This document shows positions 9,260 through 19,179 of a stretch of DNA of 64,000 bases, in pieces (within the stretch, counting starts at the first letter, position 1; the number at the start of each line of letters is the position of its first letter). Position numbers and translations under genes: made by a program. The notes under the pieces were generated by a model. The model had not been told where the DNA came from. It saw nothing but the letters and a program-made list of their open reading frames with translations, and did no database searches. Origin of the DNA: an uncultured Parabacteroides sp. GTDB taxonomy: Bacteria > Bacteroidota > Bacteroidia > Bacteroidales > Tannerellaceae. The stretch is from assembly GCA_944325355.1 (NCBI GenBank), contig CALUZS010000009.1:50773-114772 (forward strand). The letters run 5' to 3'.

Positions 9260-10831
9260 TCAATCATTCAATTCAATTGCAAAAACACGGCTACGACCAT
9301 TCGGATAAAAGCCTTTGATAACCAAATATTGTTCATCGACACTGCCACGGAGTACATTCTCTACCAATTTCTCCAGCTGTTCGGGAGAATAGATTTTCTG
9401 GTCGTTCACTACCGTAATAATGAATCCTTTCTTTATTCCGGCATTCTTCAATTCTCCATTTAAGACGCCCGTCACTTCAATACCGCAACTTACGCCGTAT
9501 TCCCTTTTTTGTTTATCAGACAAAGCTTCGAATGCTGCTCCCAAAACATCAGCAACATCGCCTTTACTCTTTACTACTTCCGTATTTCCCTGCGTATTAT
9601 ACAGTTTTACTTTGAAAGTTTTCTTCGTCCCTTTTCGGTCAACAGTAATTTCCACTTCATCACCCGGACGGAATTTACTGATTTGTTCCTGCAAAGCGGA
9701 TTCAGTCTTGACAGTTGTCCCGTTGACTTTCGTAATAACGTCATATTTTTCAATGCCAGCTTCCTTGGCTCCGCTACGTGTCGCATAGCCCATAACGCAA
9801 ACACCTTCCGTCACTTTTACGTTCTTCTTAGCTTCCTCAAACTCTTTTTTTTCCGAAGCCGACAAGTTCGGATAGTTCAAGACTTCATCAATACCTTGAA
9901 CGCTCTTTATGGAAACGCCCAACATTGCCCGTTGTACAACACCAAACTCCTTCAAATCGGCTGCGACCTTCTTTGCAATAGAAATTGGAACAGCAAAAGA
10001 ATAACCGGAAAAATCACCTGTCCGTGAATAGATTGCCGTATTGATTCCAACCAATTCGCCTTTCGTATTCACCAATGCACCTCCACTATTTCCCGGATTT
10101 ACGGCTGCATCGGTCTGTATGAAGGATTCAATTTTTGAAACATCTCCGGTCATACCAATATTCCCACGACTCTTGGCACTTACAATTCCAGCTGTTACGG
10201 TAGAAGTCAAATTGAACGGGTTACCAATAGCCAATACCCATTCACCAACTTTCAGCTTATCTGAATCACCGAACGGAATTACTGTTAATCCCTTTGCATC
10301 GATTTTCAACAAAGCGATATCGGTTGCCGGGTCGGTCCCCACCAATTTCGCGGTAAATTTTCGGTTGTCGTTCAATGTCACTTCCAATTTGGTTGCGCCT
10401 TCAATCACATGGTTATTCGTAATTATATAGCCATCCGTTGAAATAATCACACCTGAGCCCATACCTACTTTCGGTTGCGGAGTAGGACGTTGGAAACCTC
10501 GTCCGCCAAACCCAAAGAAATATTCAAACGGATCCACATAATATTGTTGCCCGTCGTAATCATTTTCATCGTACTCCGTAATAGATTTAATATGGACAAC
10601 TCCATGCACCGAATTTTCAGCAGCAGCCGTAAAGTCGGTATTTTCAGCGGCAACTCCGGATAATGCAGCTAAACGAAAAGATGACTGATCGAACAGATTA
10701 CCGGATGCCGTATCCGATTTAACCTCTGCGGTTCTATTATTAAGCAAATATACGTTTGTTCCTATTGTTACGCCAGAGCTGATTGCGGCTACCAATATTA
10801 CGCCTAATACATTTCTCCACACTGTTTTCAT
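9260..10831 (-). CDS. Do/HtrA-family periplasmic serine protease (DegP-like)
   Basis: Periplasmic protease/chaperone that removes misfolded envelope proteins. The 523 residues begin with one N-terminal hydrophobic segment (about 8-30) that could be an uncleaved anchor. The trypsin-like domain has catalytic His141 (NNHVIEG), Asp171 (DPATDIALLK) and Ser249 (NPGNSGGALV). Two PDZ domains follow (about 300-390 and 420-515). A Phe/Gly-rich, low-complexity insert (about 101-118, PFEYFFGFGGRG) precedes the protease core, as in other Do proteases. It is transcribed away from a palindrome in the gap before it, which could be a stress-response operator. Confidence 0.95.
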   Translation of the reverse strand: MKTVWRNVLGVILVAAISSGVTIGTNVYLLNNRTAEVKSDTASGNLFDQSSFRLAALSGVAAENTDFTAAAENSVHGVVHIKSITEYDENDYDGQQYYVDPFEYFFGFGGRGFQRPTPQPKVGMGSGVIISTDGYIITNNHVIEGATKLEVTLNDNRKFTAKLVGTDPATDIALLKIDAKGLTVIPFGDSDKLKVGEWVLAIGNPFNLTSTVTAGIVSAKSRGNIGMTGDVSKIESFIQTDAAVNPGNSGGALVNTKGELVGINTAIYSRTGDFSGYSFAVPISIAKKVAADLKEFGVVQRAMLGVSIKSVQGIDEVLNYPNLSASEKKEFEEAKKNVKVTEGVCVMGYATRSGAKEAGIEKYDVITKVNGTTVKTESALQEQISKFRPGDEVEITVDRKGTKKTFKVKLYNTQGNTEVVKSKGDVADVLGAAFEALSDKQKREYGVSCGIEVTGVLNGELKNAGIKKGFIITVVNDQKIYSPEQLEKLVENVLRGSVDEQYLVIKGFYPNGRSRVFAIELND

Positions 10832-10957
10832 ATAGTTCTACCATTTAATTAAACATTCCATTTTAACATTTTCTCTACAGCAAAGAAATATCAAAATTTG
10901 TACGGATATTCACTTGTCGCCCGATTTTTTATCACTTTTAACGGGGTCCTTTTAACA

Positions 10958-10988
10958 GTTAACGCCTATTAGTAGTACTATGCGTTAC
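10958..10988. repeat. Imperfect palindrome between HtrA and GH43 genes
   Basis: The arms are AACGC-TA-TAGTA and its complement TACTA-GCGTT. The palindrome is about 28 bp and contains the centre AGTAGTACT. It lies about 130 bp upstream of the HtrA start and could bind a dimeric regulator, or could be chance. Confidence 0.4.
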
Positions 10989-11035
10989 AAAGTACCTTTT
11001 TAACAATTCAGTTCTGTCTTTTTGACAGAAATATC

Positions 11036-12052
11036 CTATTCCAATTCCGCTTTAATCCGGAGCGTGTTTCCCAAATCTTCAAGTTCATAAATATGCGCAC
11101 GCTCTTTCCCACCTGAATTCGGTTGGTGAAGCACTATACATAATTTGCCCTCAAAAGTCTTAAATATCATAGCGTGACCGCCATCCCTGCGGAAAACAGG
11201 CTCATCCTGCTGCTTCCAAGGCCCAATAACTTTTCCAGACACCGACTCTGCTATCCCGACGGCATACTGTCCATCCATAAAACTTGACCAGATCATCAAA
11301 AGGCGACCGGTTTTTGTACGATATAAAAAGCAGCCATCCGTGACATACGAAGTTGGCAAAGGAGATTCATGAGCACTTCCAGTAGACCACTTCGCCGCTG
11401 ACGCATGGAACAACATGACCGGAATCCCGACAGGCTTGGATAAATCGGACGACAGTTCAACCAACTTTATCGAACCATCTGCTATTTGCACCCATTCATG
11501 GCAATATATCATATAAGGTATCCCATCCTCCACCCATAAAGTACCGTCAAGTGCCATTTCATCGGCAGGCGTATGACGGTCTCCGCTGAATGGGACAAAA
11601 GGACCTTCCGGAGAATTGGAGCGGAATATCTGTGTTCCTCTCCAAATATAAGGAGACCAGCCTTTTTGTTCCTTTTTCCAGACTATATCACTGTTGATTG
11701 TTGCAAACAAATAATACTTTCCTCTATAACAATGCACCTCCGGTGCCCAAATCAATCCACTACTCCAGTTCGTTTCCGGCAACTCACAAACCTGCACCGG
11801 ACCAGTCCAGTTTTTCAAATCCTTACTTTTAAAGACTTGTACGCCACCTACCGTCTTTCCATGCTCATTCGTAACGGAAGCAGAGCGATACATATAATAC
11901 ATCTGTTCTTTTTCCACCGGCAAAATATAAGGGTCGCGGATATAAATATCTTCCACTCTTTTCACTTCGGTTTCTTGTTTCGCAAACAGATTTCCAGAGC
12001 TACACAAAAAGAACGCACAGCAAGCAAAAAAAATCAATTTTGTTCTCTTCAT
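11036..12052 (-). CDS. Glycoside hydrolase family 43 protein, secreted
   Basis: A 338-residue enzyme with a signal peptide (about 1-24, ending LFAK). All three GH43 carboxylates are visible: base Asp40 in IRDPYIL, modulator Asp169 in ALDGTLWVEDG and acid Glu229 in AHESPL. WAPEVH near 102-107 is a further family motif. Probable specificity is arabinan, xylan or galactan, but it cannot be fixed from sequence. It has a single catalytic domain and no obvious binding module. It is followed, after 22 bp, by the upstream end of the gamma-carbonic anhydrase reading in the same direction, so the two may be co-transcribed from upstream. Confidence 0.93.
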   Translation of the reverse strand: MKRTKLIFFACCAFFLCSSGNLFAKQETEVKRVEDIYIRDPYILPVEKEQMYYMYRSASVTNEHGKTVGGVQVFKSKDLKNWTGPVQVCELPETNWSSGLIWAPEVHCYRGKYYLFATINSDIVWKKEQKGWSPYIWRGTQIFRSNSPEGPFVPFSGDRHTPADEMALDGTLWVEDGIPYMIYCHEWVQIADGSIKLVELSSDLSKPVGIPVMLFHASAAKWSTGSAHESPLPTSYVTDGCFLYRTKTGRLLMIWSSFMDGQYAVGIAESVSGKVIGPWKQQDEPVFRRDGGHAMIFKTFEGKLCIVLHQPNSGGKERAHIYELEDLGNTLRIKAELE

Positions 12053-12074
12053 AGATTACGTTTTTTCTTAAATT

Positions 12075-12608
12075 CTATTCATCAATATTTTCTTCTTCCG
12101 TATACCAGGACGCATACATATGATAATTATTCGCTATTTTCTGGTTTATTTCTTTTGCTTGTTCCGGATCAACCTTCTTAACAAACTTGGCGGGCACGCC
12201 GGCATAAATGGAACCCGGCTCTACAACCGTCTTACTTAACACGACGGAACCGGCAGCGATAATCGCGCCTTCGCCGACAACAGCATGATCCAACACAACA
12301 GCTCCCATACCAATCAAAGCGCCATCTTCAATCCTTGCCCCATGTATCGTCACGTTATGCCCAATCGAAACGTTGTCGCCAATTTCTATCGTAGATTTCT
12401 CATACAAGGTGTGCAACACCGAACCGTCTTGTATATTTACACCGTTCCCTATCCGGATAGAATTTACATCTCCACGCAAAACCGCATTAAACCATATACT
12501 GCAACCTTCTCCAACAACGACGTCTCCGACAATCGTTGCATTTTCCGCAAGAAACGTATCCTTGCCAATTTGCGGCGTAAAGCCGCGAACCGATTTTATT
12601 AAAGCCAT
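12075..12608 (-). CDS. Gamma-carbonic anhydrase family protein (YrdA-like)
   Basis: A 177-residue left-handed beta-helix protein made of hexapeptide repeats such as IEIGDN, VSIGHN, VTIHGA and IEDGAL, and ending with SIYAGVPAKFVKKV. His residues in SVLHTL and SIGHNVTIHGA match the zinc ligands of the gamma class. Cytoplasmic trimer. Function in this subfamily (carbonic anhydrase versus acyltransferase-like) is often unproven. The GNAT gene ends 15 bp upstream and the aminopeptidase precedes it, suggesting one operon. Confidence 0.92.
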   Translation of the reverse strand: MALIKSVRGFTPQIGKDTFLAENATIVGDVVVGEGCSIWFNAVLRGDVNSIRIGNGVNIQDGSVLHTLYEKSTIEIGDNVSIGHNVTIHGARIEDGALIGMGAVVLDHAVVGEGAIIAAGSVVLSKTVVEPGSIYAGVPAKFVKKVDPEQAKEINQKIANNYHMYASWYTEEENIDE

Positions 12609-12622
12609 ATTTTAACCCTTTA

Positions 12623-13126
12623 TCATTGTAATTCTTTTTGATATATACTTAGCGAACACTTTCGCCCGAATTTCTCAGCCACGTTACGGATGATTCCACA
12701 ACAAACAAAGCCGGCCTTTTCCATCAACCTGCAACTGGCGACGTTCTCACTGTCGACAAGCGAGACGATGTTCCGGAACTTATTTCTCCGGATATCGGCT
12801 TCGAGCCTATCCATTACCTGCATACCAATATGATGTCCCACACATTCCGGACGCAAGTAAATAGTTATCTCCACCGTAACCTGGTACGCTTCACGTTCCG
12901 AATACGGTCCGTAATAACAAAAACCCAACGGGATACCTTTTTCGTCGCGTATCGCATATGCCTTATACGGAGGATTATCCATAGGCAGAATACGACGAAT
13001 ATCCTCTTCTGTCTGCAACTCGGTATAATAGATGGCGGTAGAATTCAATATGTAATAATCATATATCTCTTTCACCCATTTCAAATCCAAGTCTTCCAAT
13101 AAAGAGAAATATATTTTACGCTCCAT
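12623..13126 (-). CDS. GNAT-family N-acetyltransferase
   Basis: A 167-residue acetyltransferase starting at ATG 13126 (MERKIYFSLLED). An upstream in-frame start would overlap the preceding gene and is less likely. The acetyl-CoA motif is RPECVGHHIGMQVMDRLE (RxxGxG/A-like), followed by SLVDSENVASCRLMEKAGF, which is typical of the C-terminal GNAT motif. It resembles phosphinothricin/RimJ-type acetyltransferases, but the substrate is unknown. It sits 8 bp after the aminopeptidase stop and 15 bp before the carbonic anhydrase start. Confidence 0.85.
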   Translation of the reverse strand: MERKIYFSLLEDLDLKWVKEIYDYYILNSTAIYYTELQTEEDIRRILPMDNPPYKAYAIRDEKGIPLGFCYYGPYSEREAYQVTVEITIYLRPECVGHHIGMQVMDRLEADIRRNKFRNIVSLVDSENVASCRLMEKAGFVCCGIIRNVAEKFGRKCSLSIYQKELQ

Positions 13127-13134
13127 CGCTACCG

Positions 13135-14925
13135 TCAGATTTCCTCCGTCTTCACTTTCAACCATTCCCGTTCGCTTTCAGTGAGATAAGGGCTCAGCTT
13201 TTCATAAACCTCCTGGTGGTATTTGTTCAACCAAATACGCTCACGAACCGACAACATGGGAACAATAATCGGACGCGTATCTATCGGACAAAGTGTCAAG
13301 GTCTCAAACGAAAGGAACTCACCAAACTCAGTACAGCCTTCGGAGCGGACAAGAATCATGTTCTCTATCCGTATGCCATATTCCCCTGCCCGATACAAAC
13401 CCGGTTCATCGCTGATAACCATTCCCGGCTGTAAAGCAACCGGATTCTCTTCCATACGGATACTTTGCGGACCTTCATGCACATTCAGACAATGACCTAT
13501 GCCGTGTCCCGTACCATGCAGGTAGTTCAATCCGGAATCCCAAAGTGCTTTCCGCGCCAAAATATCCAGTTGCGACCCTCTCGTTCCTACCGGGAACTTA
13601 CATTTCGCCAAGCTGATGGTACCTTTCAAGACCTTTGTATAATCTTTCATCATGGCTTCCGTAGGTGTTCCCAATGCAATTGTTCGGGTAATATCGGTTG
13701 TTCCGTCAAAATATTGGGCGCCGGAATCGATTAGCAGCAGACTCTCCGGCTTCAACTCCGCATCCGTCTCCGGGGTCGCTTCATAATGAACAATCGCCCC
13801 ATGCGAAGCGTATCCGCAGATTGTAGCAAAACTATCCATCACATACAAAGGCTGTTCCGAACGCAACGATGTCAGTTTTGCAGAAGCACTCATTTCCGTA
13901 ACCGCATGTCCTGCCTGCATCTCCTCTTCGAGCCATTTCAGAAACCGCACCAATGCAACTCCATCTTTGACAACCGCGTTACGAAAACCTTTCAACTCCG
14001 TCTCGTTCTTCACCCCTTTCATCAATGGAATTGGAGATACTCCCTCTACAATCCGCACATCCGAAGGCAATGCGTTAAACAGGGCAATATTTACCCGCTT
14101 CGGATCAACCAATACACGTTTGCCGGAAGAGAGTTTTCCGAGATAGATATTTACATGGTTATAATCGGCAAACAACACCCCTTCCTGCTTTAATCGGGTA
14201 ACGACCTCCTCGCTTAGCTTTTTCGGATTGACAAACAGCACCGTTTCCTCCTCCGAAACAAAAGCATACGTAATGGCAACCGGATTATACTCCACATCGG
14301 TTCCCCGCAAGTTGAACAGCCAGGCAATTTCGTCTAAAGCCGCCAATATCGTGCAATCCGCCCCTTGCCTATGCAATTCATTATTGACCGCAATAAGCTT
14401 GTCTTCCACCGATTTCCCCGCAAATTCCTCAGGCAACAAAAATACCGGATTCTCAGGTATTGCCGGACGAGCGTTCCATAATTCACCAACCAAGTCCCGG
14501 TCTGTTTTCATTGTAATCTGTTTCCGCTCAAGATGGCGTCCCAACATCTCGGCATCCGACACACTATAAACCTGTCCGTCAAAGCCAACCGTTCCCCTTT
14601 CCTTTACTTCCGACAAAAGGAATGTGAGCATATCCATCGTCCCAGGCAACCCCTGTCTGTACAAGTCTATCCCCGTACCATCCAATTGCGCTTCTGCCTG
14701 TAAAAAATATCTCGAATCAGTCCATAAACCCGCCTTAGATTCAGTAACAATGACTGTACCGGCGGAACCGGAGAATCCGGAAATCCATTCCCTGCATTTC
14801 CAATGTTCTGCAGGATATTCACTGATATGAGGATCATTGCTCGGAATAATATAGGCATCTATTCCGCTATGTTGCATCAAATCCCTCAAGCCTTTTAACC
14901 GTTGTTGTATCGCAATATTTTCCAT
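13135..14925 (-). CDS. Xaa-Pro aminopeptidase (aminopeptidase P family)
   Basis: Removes N-terminal residues preceding proline; cytoplasmic metallopeptidase of family M24. The start MENIAIQQRLKGL at 14925 is preferred; an upstream in-frame extension adds 30 residues with no family match. The 596 residues fit the long three-domain form (two creatinase-like N-terminal domains, then the pita-bread domain). Metal ligands are visible in LLIDSGAQYFDGTTDITR, GHGIGHCLNVHEGP, ISDEPGLY and GIRIENM. First gene of a likely operon with the GNAT and carbonic anhydrase genes. Confidence 0.95.
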   Translation of the reverse strand: MENIAIQQRLKGLRDLMQHSGIDAYIIPSNDPHISEYPAEHWKCREWISGFSGSAGTVIVTESKAGLWTDSRYFLQAEAQLDGTGIDLYRQGLPGTMDMLTFLLSEVKERGTVGFDGQVYSVSDAEMLGRHLERKQITMKTDRDLVGELWNARPAIPENPVFLLPEEFAGKSVEDKLIAVNNELHRQGADCTILAALDEIAWLFNLRGTDVEYNPVAITYAFVSEEETVLFVNPKKLSEEVVTRLKQEGVLFADYNHVNIYLGKLSSGKRVLVDPKRVNIALFNALPSDVRIVEGVSPIPLMKGVKNETELKGFRNAVVKDGVALVRFLKWLEEEMQAGHAVTEMSASAKLTSLRSEQPLYVMDSFATICGYASHGAIVHYEATPETDAELKPESLLLIDSGAQYFDGTTDITRTIALGTPTEAMMKDYTKVLKGTISLAKCKFPVGTRGSQLDILARKALWDSGLNYLHGTGHGIGHCLNVHEGPQSIRMEENPVALQPGMVISDEPGLYRAGEYGIRIENMILVRSEGCTEFGEFLSFETLTLCPIDTRPIIVPMLSVRERIWLNKYHQEVYEKLSPYLTESEREWLKVKTEEI

Positions 14926-15048
14926 AATGCCTGTTTTGTTTTTGATTCTCTCTATATGCAAAGTTAAGAAATTACCCATACCCGGTAAGACTACGGCAAA
15001 GAATATCCTTTCCAATTATTGTTTTTTGTACTTTCTCCCGACAAAGAA

Positions 15049-15105
15049 GCCTGCTTCCTACAATCAGAAAAACAGGCTTTCCCAGAGTATATTCTACCCT
15101 GGGAG
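15049..15105. repeat. Two adjacent hairpins between the aminopeptidase gene and tRNA-Cys
   Basis: AAGCCTG/CAGGCTT arms (15049-15080) are followed at once by CCCAG-GTA/TAC-CTGGG arms (15081-15105). Neither has a clean T-run in either direction. Function unclear. Confidence 0.4.
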
Positions 15106-15216
15106 CGGAAAGAAACAGATTTATTCCGAAAAAGCGCTCCAAATATTTGCATATATTAAAAATATTATCTTCCTTTGCAACCGCAATAAGGAAAGCGCTT
15201 ATCAATTCATTGTAAC

Positions 15217-15288
15217 GGTTCCTTGGATGAGTGGCTTAGTCAGCGGTCTGCAAAACCGTTTACGGCGGTTCGAATCCGCCAGGAACCT
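15217..15288 (+). tRNA. tRNA-Cys (anticodon GCA)
   Basis: The cloverleaf can be drawn: acceptor GGTTCCT with AGGAACC, anticodon stem GCGGT/ACCGT with loop CTGCAAA (anticodon GCA), T-arm GGCGG-TTCGAAT-CCGCC, discriminator T. CCA is not encoded. Confidence 0.97.
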
Positions 15289-15293
15289 CTAAT

Positions 15294-15333
15294 AAAAAGC
15301 ATCGGAATCAAAATTATTGTTCCGATGCTTTTT
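15294..15333 (+). terminator. Terminator of tRNA-Cys
   Basis: Perfect arms AAAAAGCATCGGAA and TTCCGATGCTTTTT beginning 6 bp after the tRNA. Confidence 0.9.
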
Positions 15334-15454
15334 ATTAATATACGAAATGTATATTACTCCACAACCATTTCTATTCTGATATTTTTACATGTTTGCCGAA
15401 ACCATCCGGGGGAAAAGAGCCCTCTCCTCCCAAATGAAGTCTCACAAATCCGCA

Positions 15455-16024
15455 TTATTTCCGAATTTCAATTTTGCAGTTATCCAAACTATCGATGATA
15501 GCCAAGCTCTCCACCCGAATATTCATCTCATCGAGAATCTTCCTGCCGTTTTGAAAAGCTTTTTCTATGATGAAACCCATCCCTGCAACCGTCGCACCCG
15601 CCTGCTTCGCCAAATCAAGAATTCCCATCGCCGCATTCCCGTTTGCCAGGAAATCGTCTACAAACAGGACACGATCATCGGATGTAAGGAAATTGTTACT
15701 GATGCAAACCGTATAGTCCCTATCTTTCGTAAAGGAATGGACAACGGCAGACAACATATTTTCCATTGTTTTCGGCTGTTTCTTCTTGACAAAAACGACC
15801 GGAAGCTGCATAATATACCCCACCATAATCGCAGGAGCGATACCGCTGGCTTCAATCGTGATGATTTTGTTTATATTTATATCCTTAAACCGGCGAATAA
15901 ATTCCTCCGCAATTTTATACATCAACATCGGATCCATCTGATGATTGATAAAACTATCCACTTTCAAGATTCCGCCCGGATAACAGCGTCCATCCTGCAT
16001 GATTCGTTGCTTCAACAATTCCAT
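15455..16024 (-). CDS. xpt: Xanthine phosphoribosyltransferase
   Basis: Converts xanthine and PRPP to XMP in purine salvage. The 189 residues match the family length. The N-terminal [20 protein letters not shown] and the PRPP-binding loop [14 protein letters not shown] are characteristic of Xpt. It begins 10 bp after the xanthine permease stop, so uptake and salvage are co-transcribed. No purine riboswitch is seen in the short gaps. Confidence 0.96.
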   Translation of the reverse strand: MELLKQRIMQDGRCYPGGILKVDSFINHQMDPMLMYKIAEEFIRRFKDININKIITIEASGIAPAIMVGYIMQLPVVFVKKKQPKTMENMLSAVVHSFTKDRDYTVCISNNFLTSDDRVLFVDDFLANGNAAMGILDLAKQAGATVAGMGFIIEKAFQNGRKILDEMNIRVESLAIIDSLDNCKIEIRK

Positions 16025-16034
16025 AGCTATTCCT

Positions 16035-17402
16035 TCACTCCATTTTCTTTTTTGTTCCTTGAATCAGCAAATTTGAAAATATTGCTGCTAATCCCCCGGT
16101 AGTGATACCGGAAGAAAATATACTTTTTATCGTCTCCGGAAATTTCGACAAAATATCCGGCATTAACTCCACACCCAATCCCAAAGCAAAGCTGACAGCC
16201 AACACCAACGTTGCATTCCGGTCAATCTCCTGCGCCGCAATAATACGCACACCGGCTGCAGCCACCGTACCGAACATCAACAACGTCGCACCTCCCAATA
16301 CAGGCTCCGGCATCAACGAAAAGACAATGCCGACAATCGGGAACAACCCTAACAGAACCAGCATTGCAGCGATATAATAACCTACATAGCGGCTTGCAAC
16401 TCCCGTCAACTGTATAATTCCGTTATTCTGCGCAAAGATAGAATTGGGGAACGAATTGAACACGCCAGCCAACAGTGAATTAAAGCCATCAGCAAACACA
16501 CCTCCGGAAACACGCTTCAGATAACCGTCACCCTCTATCGATTTCCCGGAAATCATTGAATTGGCAGTAATATCTCCCGTCGCTTCTATCGCTGTTATCA
16601 AATAGACCAGACCGAGAGCAATGACCGAAGAGATACTAAAATCGATACCATATTTGAACGGAACAGGGATATTGAAGTTACCGTACGTTTGCGAAGAGAT
16701 TTCGCTCATATCTACCATTCCACAGGCAAAAGCAACGCCATAACCGATGCAAAGTCCCAAGACAATAGAACTCATCCGGAGGTATTTGTTCTTACAGCGA
16801 TTGAAAAAGATAACACTTACCAGTACAAGTGCCGCCACCCCCAAATTCTTGAAATCACCAAACGTACCGTTATCCATCGCTGAATAACCGCCACCACATG
16901 CAACTATACCCACTTTTATCAAACTCAATCCGATAAGAGCCACCACGATTCCTGAAACCAACGGGGTGATAACAGAACGCATGTATTTGAAAATCCGGCT
17001 GACAATCATTTCAACCGGAGCCGCTGCTATACATGCTCCGAAGATTAGCGGCAATCCGCCAACCAATCCGGTTGAAATAATCGGACCGATAAATGAAAAA
17101 CTGGTTCCTTGTATGCACAACAGACCGGCACCAACCGGACCGAACCGGCGGCATTGTATAAACGTTGAGATACCGGAAGCAAACAACGCCATTGAGACCA
17201 AAAAACCGGTGGTTTCCAAATCCAACTTCAAAGCCCCTGCAATAATCAGCGGAGGAGTGATTATGGCAACAAAGATTGCCAACAAATGTTGTATTGCGGC
17301 AAACAACGCTTCCTTAATAGGCGGACGGTCTTCTATGCCATAAATCAAATCGGCTTTTCCCAATTCCAATTCTGATGTCACCTCTTTCGTAGTCTGTTTC
17401 AT
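16035..17402 (-). CDS. Nucleobase:cation symporter-2 family permease, probably xanthine/uric acid permease
   Basis: A 455-residue inner-membrane carrier with about 12-14 hydrophobic segments. NCS2/UapA-UraA hallmarks are [15 protein letters not shown] near the start and [16 protein letters not shown], the Q/E-x-P/x-G-type signature region. [20 protein letters not shown] comes further on. The adjacent xpt strongly points to xanthine as the substrate. It follows the threonine aldolase gene by 37 bp. Confidence 0.93.
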   Translation of the reverse strand: MKQTTKEVTSELELGKADLIYGIEDRPPIKEALFAAIQHLLAIFVAIITPPLIIAGALKLDLETTGFLVSMALFASGISTFIQCRRFGPVGAGLLCIQGTSFSFIGPIISTGLVGGLPLIFGACIAAAPVEMIVSRIFKYMRSVITPLVSGIVVALIGLSLIKVGIVACGGGYSAMDNGTFGDFKNLGVAALVLVSVIFFNRCKNKYLRMSSIVLGLCIGYGVAFACGMVDMSEISSQTYGNFNIPVPFKYGIDFSISSVIALGLVYLITAIEATGDITANSMISGKSIEGDGYLKRVSGGVFADGFNSLLAGVFNSFPNSIFAQNNGIIQLTGVASRYVGYYIAAMLVLLGLFPIVGIVFSLMPEPVLGGATLLMFGTVAAAGVRIIAAQEIDRNATLVLAVSFALGLGVELMPDILSKFPETIKSIFSSGITTGGLAAIFSNLLIQGTKKKME

Positions 17403-17439
17403 TCCAAATCTTTTTTCAAATTAATCCGGGTATCCTTCC

Positions 17440-18465
17440 CTATTTTCCCATAATTTCAGATAAAGTGTTTGCAAAACCATAAATATCCTCATCGGTCGTA
17501 TCCCACGATGTCACCAAACGCACCTCATGGTTCGCTTCGTTCCATAAATAAAAGAAATATCGCTTCTGCAACTCCTGCAATGCCTTTTCCGGCATTGTAA
17601 AGAACAATTGGTTCGACTCCACCTTTTGCGTAAAATGTATTTCCGGATATTTTCCCAATATTTCAGCCAGTTCGAAAGCTTTCCGGTTGGCATGCCGTGC
17701 ATTCTCCAGCCATAAGCCCTCTTTCAAATAAGGGATAAATTGAGCCGAAAGGTATCTGAGCTTAGATGCCAATTGGGCTGTTTGCTTCCGTATGTATTGC
17801 AAACTATCCACCAACTCTTCCCGGAAAGAGATGACAGCTTCACCCATCAACATTCCGTTTTTCGTTCCACCAAAACTCAAAATATCAACTCCGGCATCCA
17901 CCGTTGTCTCTTTCAACGAACAATCCAGATAAGCGCATGCGTTCGCAAGGCGTGCACCATCCATGTGCAAATACATATTGTAAGAGTGCAACAAATCGGC
18001 AATCGACCGGATTTCATCAAGCGTATAGACTGTTCCCAATTCCGACACTTGGGATATGTAAACAGCTTTCGGCTGGGAATGGTGGCAAAAACCGAAATTT
18101 ACCAAATGAGGTTCTATCAGTTCCGGTGTCAATTTTCCATCTTTTGTAGGAATAGCCACAATCATGCATCCAGACATCTTCGCCGGAGCTCCACATTCAT
18201 CCACGTTTATATGCGCCGTCTCCGCACATAAAATGCTATTATACGGGCGAGTCACAGCTTGTAAGGCTACACTGTTCGCTCCTGTCCCATTAAACACAAA
18301 AAAAGGCATGGCCTTTTCTCCAAATACTTCACGAATTACCTTAACAGCCGATTCCGTCCAAAAATCATCGCCGTACCCCAACGCATGGTTTTCATTTGCT
18401 CCGACAACCGCATCCATTATTGAAGGATGCACTCCCGAATTATTATCACTTGCAAAGCTTCTCAT
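17440..18465 (-). CDS. ltaE: Low-specificity L-threonine aldolase
   Basis: PLP enzyme that cleaves threonine/allo-threonine to glycine and acetaldehyde. The 341-residue start MRSFASDNNSGVHPSIMDAV at 18465 is the family's usual N-terminus; a longer in-frame extension upstream has no family match. The PLP Lys is at 202 in LSFGGTKNGML, and HMDGARLANA (167-176) carries the cofactor-binding Asp and Arg. It is the first gene of an apparent run ltaE - xanthine permease - xpt, an unexpected pairing of glycine supply and purine salvage. A TAATTTTG -7 box lies about 97 bp upstream. Confidence 0.94.
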   Translation of the reverse strand: MRSFASDNNSGVHPSIMDAVVGANENHALGYGDDFWTESAVKVIREVFGEKAMPFFVFNGTGANSVALQAVTRPYNSILCAETAHINVDECGAPAKMSGCMIVAIPTKDGKLTPELIEPHLVNFGFCHHSQPKAVYISQVSELGTVYTLDEIRSIADLLHSYNMYLHMDGARLANACAYLDCSLKETTVDAGVDILSFGGTKNGMLMGEAVISFREELVDSLQYIRKQTAQLASKLRYLSAQFIPYLKEGLWLENARHANRKAFELAEILGKYPEIHFTQKVESNQLFFTMPEKALQELQKRYFFYLWNEANHEVRLVTSWDTTDEDIYGFANTLSEIMGK

Positions 18466-18561
18466 ACAGGTCCTGAAAAAATTTATACAAAGAACTTGTT
18501 TTCCGCCCCGGAATGAATCCGAAAATCCGGCAAGCGAAACATAAACAAGCCTAAGAGTCTG

Positions 18562-18569
18562 CAAAATTA
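18562..18569 (-). promoter_or_regulatory. Candidate -7 box for the ltaE operon
   Basis: TAATTTTG on the minus strand. A TTTG lies 24 bp further up, slightly longer than the usual spacing. Implies a leader of roughly 90 nt. Confidence 0.5.
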
Positions 18570-18625
18570 TTCAAAATATTCAAGTCCGCACTTCAAACAA
18601 AGAGGAAACTTAATAAAAAGGCACA

Positions 18626-18658
18626 AAAAAAGCCATTACCGGAATGTAATGGCTTTTT
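18626..18658 (-). terminator. Terminator of the ECF sigma factor gene
   Basis: Arms AAAAAGCCATTAC and GTAATGGCTTTTT around a 6-nt loop, followed on the minus strand by a T-run. It begins 17 bp after the stop codon. Confidence 0.9.
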
Positions 18659-18675
18659 GAAAAATCTCTGTTATT

Positions 18676-19179
18676 CTATTGATAATCTTTCAGCTTCAAC
18701 TGGAGTTCTTTGCGGGCATAATAAATCCGGCTCTTTACTGTTCCCAACGGAACGCCAAGTTTTTCCGCAATCTCGTCGTATCTGTATCCGCTAACATACA
18801 TTGAAAACGGAATTTTCCAATCTTTCGGCAAACAATCTATCACATTTGAAATCTCCGCCAAATCATATAAACTCTCCGGCGAGACAAATCCCGTATTCCC
18901 TACAACATTCAAATTATACAAATTGGCGTTCTGATCGAAAACAGTCTGCGTCCTTACCAACTTCCGGTAATTATTGATAAAGATATTACGCATGACCGTC
19001 AATACCCATCCTTTAAAATTTATATTATCACTGAATTTGTCTTTATTGTCCAGAACTTTCAGAGTCGTATCCTGTGTCAAGTCATAAGCATCCTCTCTAT
19101 TCGCTGTCAATATCAGAGCGAAATTTACCATGTTGTCTTGCAAGCCTATCAGCTTTTGCTGGAATTGTTTAGTATTCAT
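18676..19179 (-). CDS. ECF-type RNA polymerase sigma factor
   Basis: A 167-residue group IV sigma factor. Region 2 includes NREDAYDLTQDTTLKVLDN and INFKGWVLTVMRNIFINNYR; region 4 is YRYDEIAEKLGVPLGTVKSR. No FecR-like anti-sigma gene is adjacent, so it is not a standard SusCD-coupled ECF unit. It resembles the housekeeping stress-type ECFs of Bacteroidetes. A TATATTTG promoter lies about 107 bp upstream. Its regulon is unknown. Confidence 0.92.
   Translation of the reverse strand: MNTKQFQQKLIGLQDNMVNFALILTANREDAYDLTQDTTLKVLDNKDKFSDNINFKGWVLTVMRNIFINNYRKLVRTQTVFDQNANLYNLNVVGNTGFVSPESLYDLAEISNVIDCLPKDWKIPFSMYVSGYRYDEIAEKLGVPLGTVKSRIYYARKELQLKLKDYQ

Noticed and set aside
16035..17440. A purine riboswitch for the xanthine genes.
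   Set aside because: The gaps around the permease and xpt are 37 and 10 bp, too short, and no aptamer-like fold was seen upstream of ltaE.
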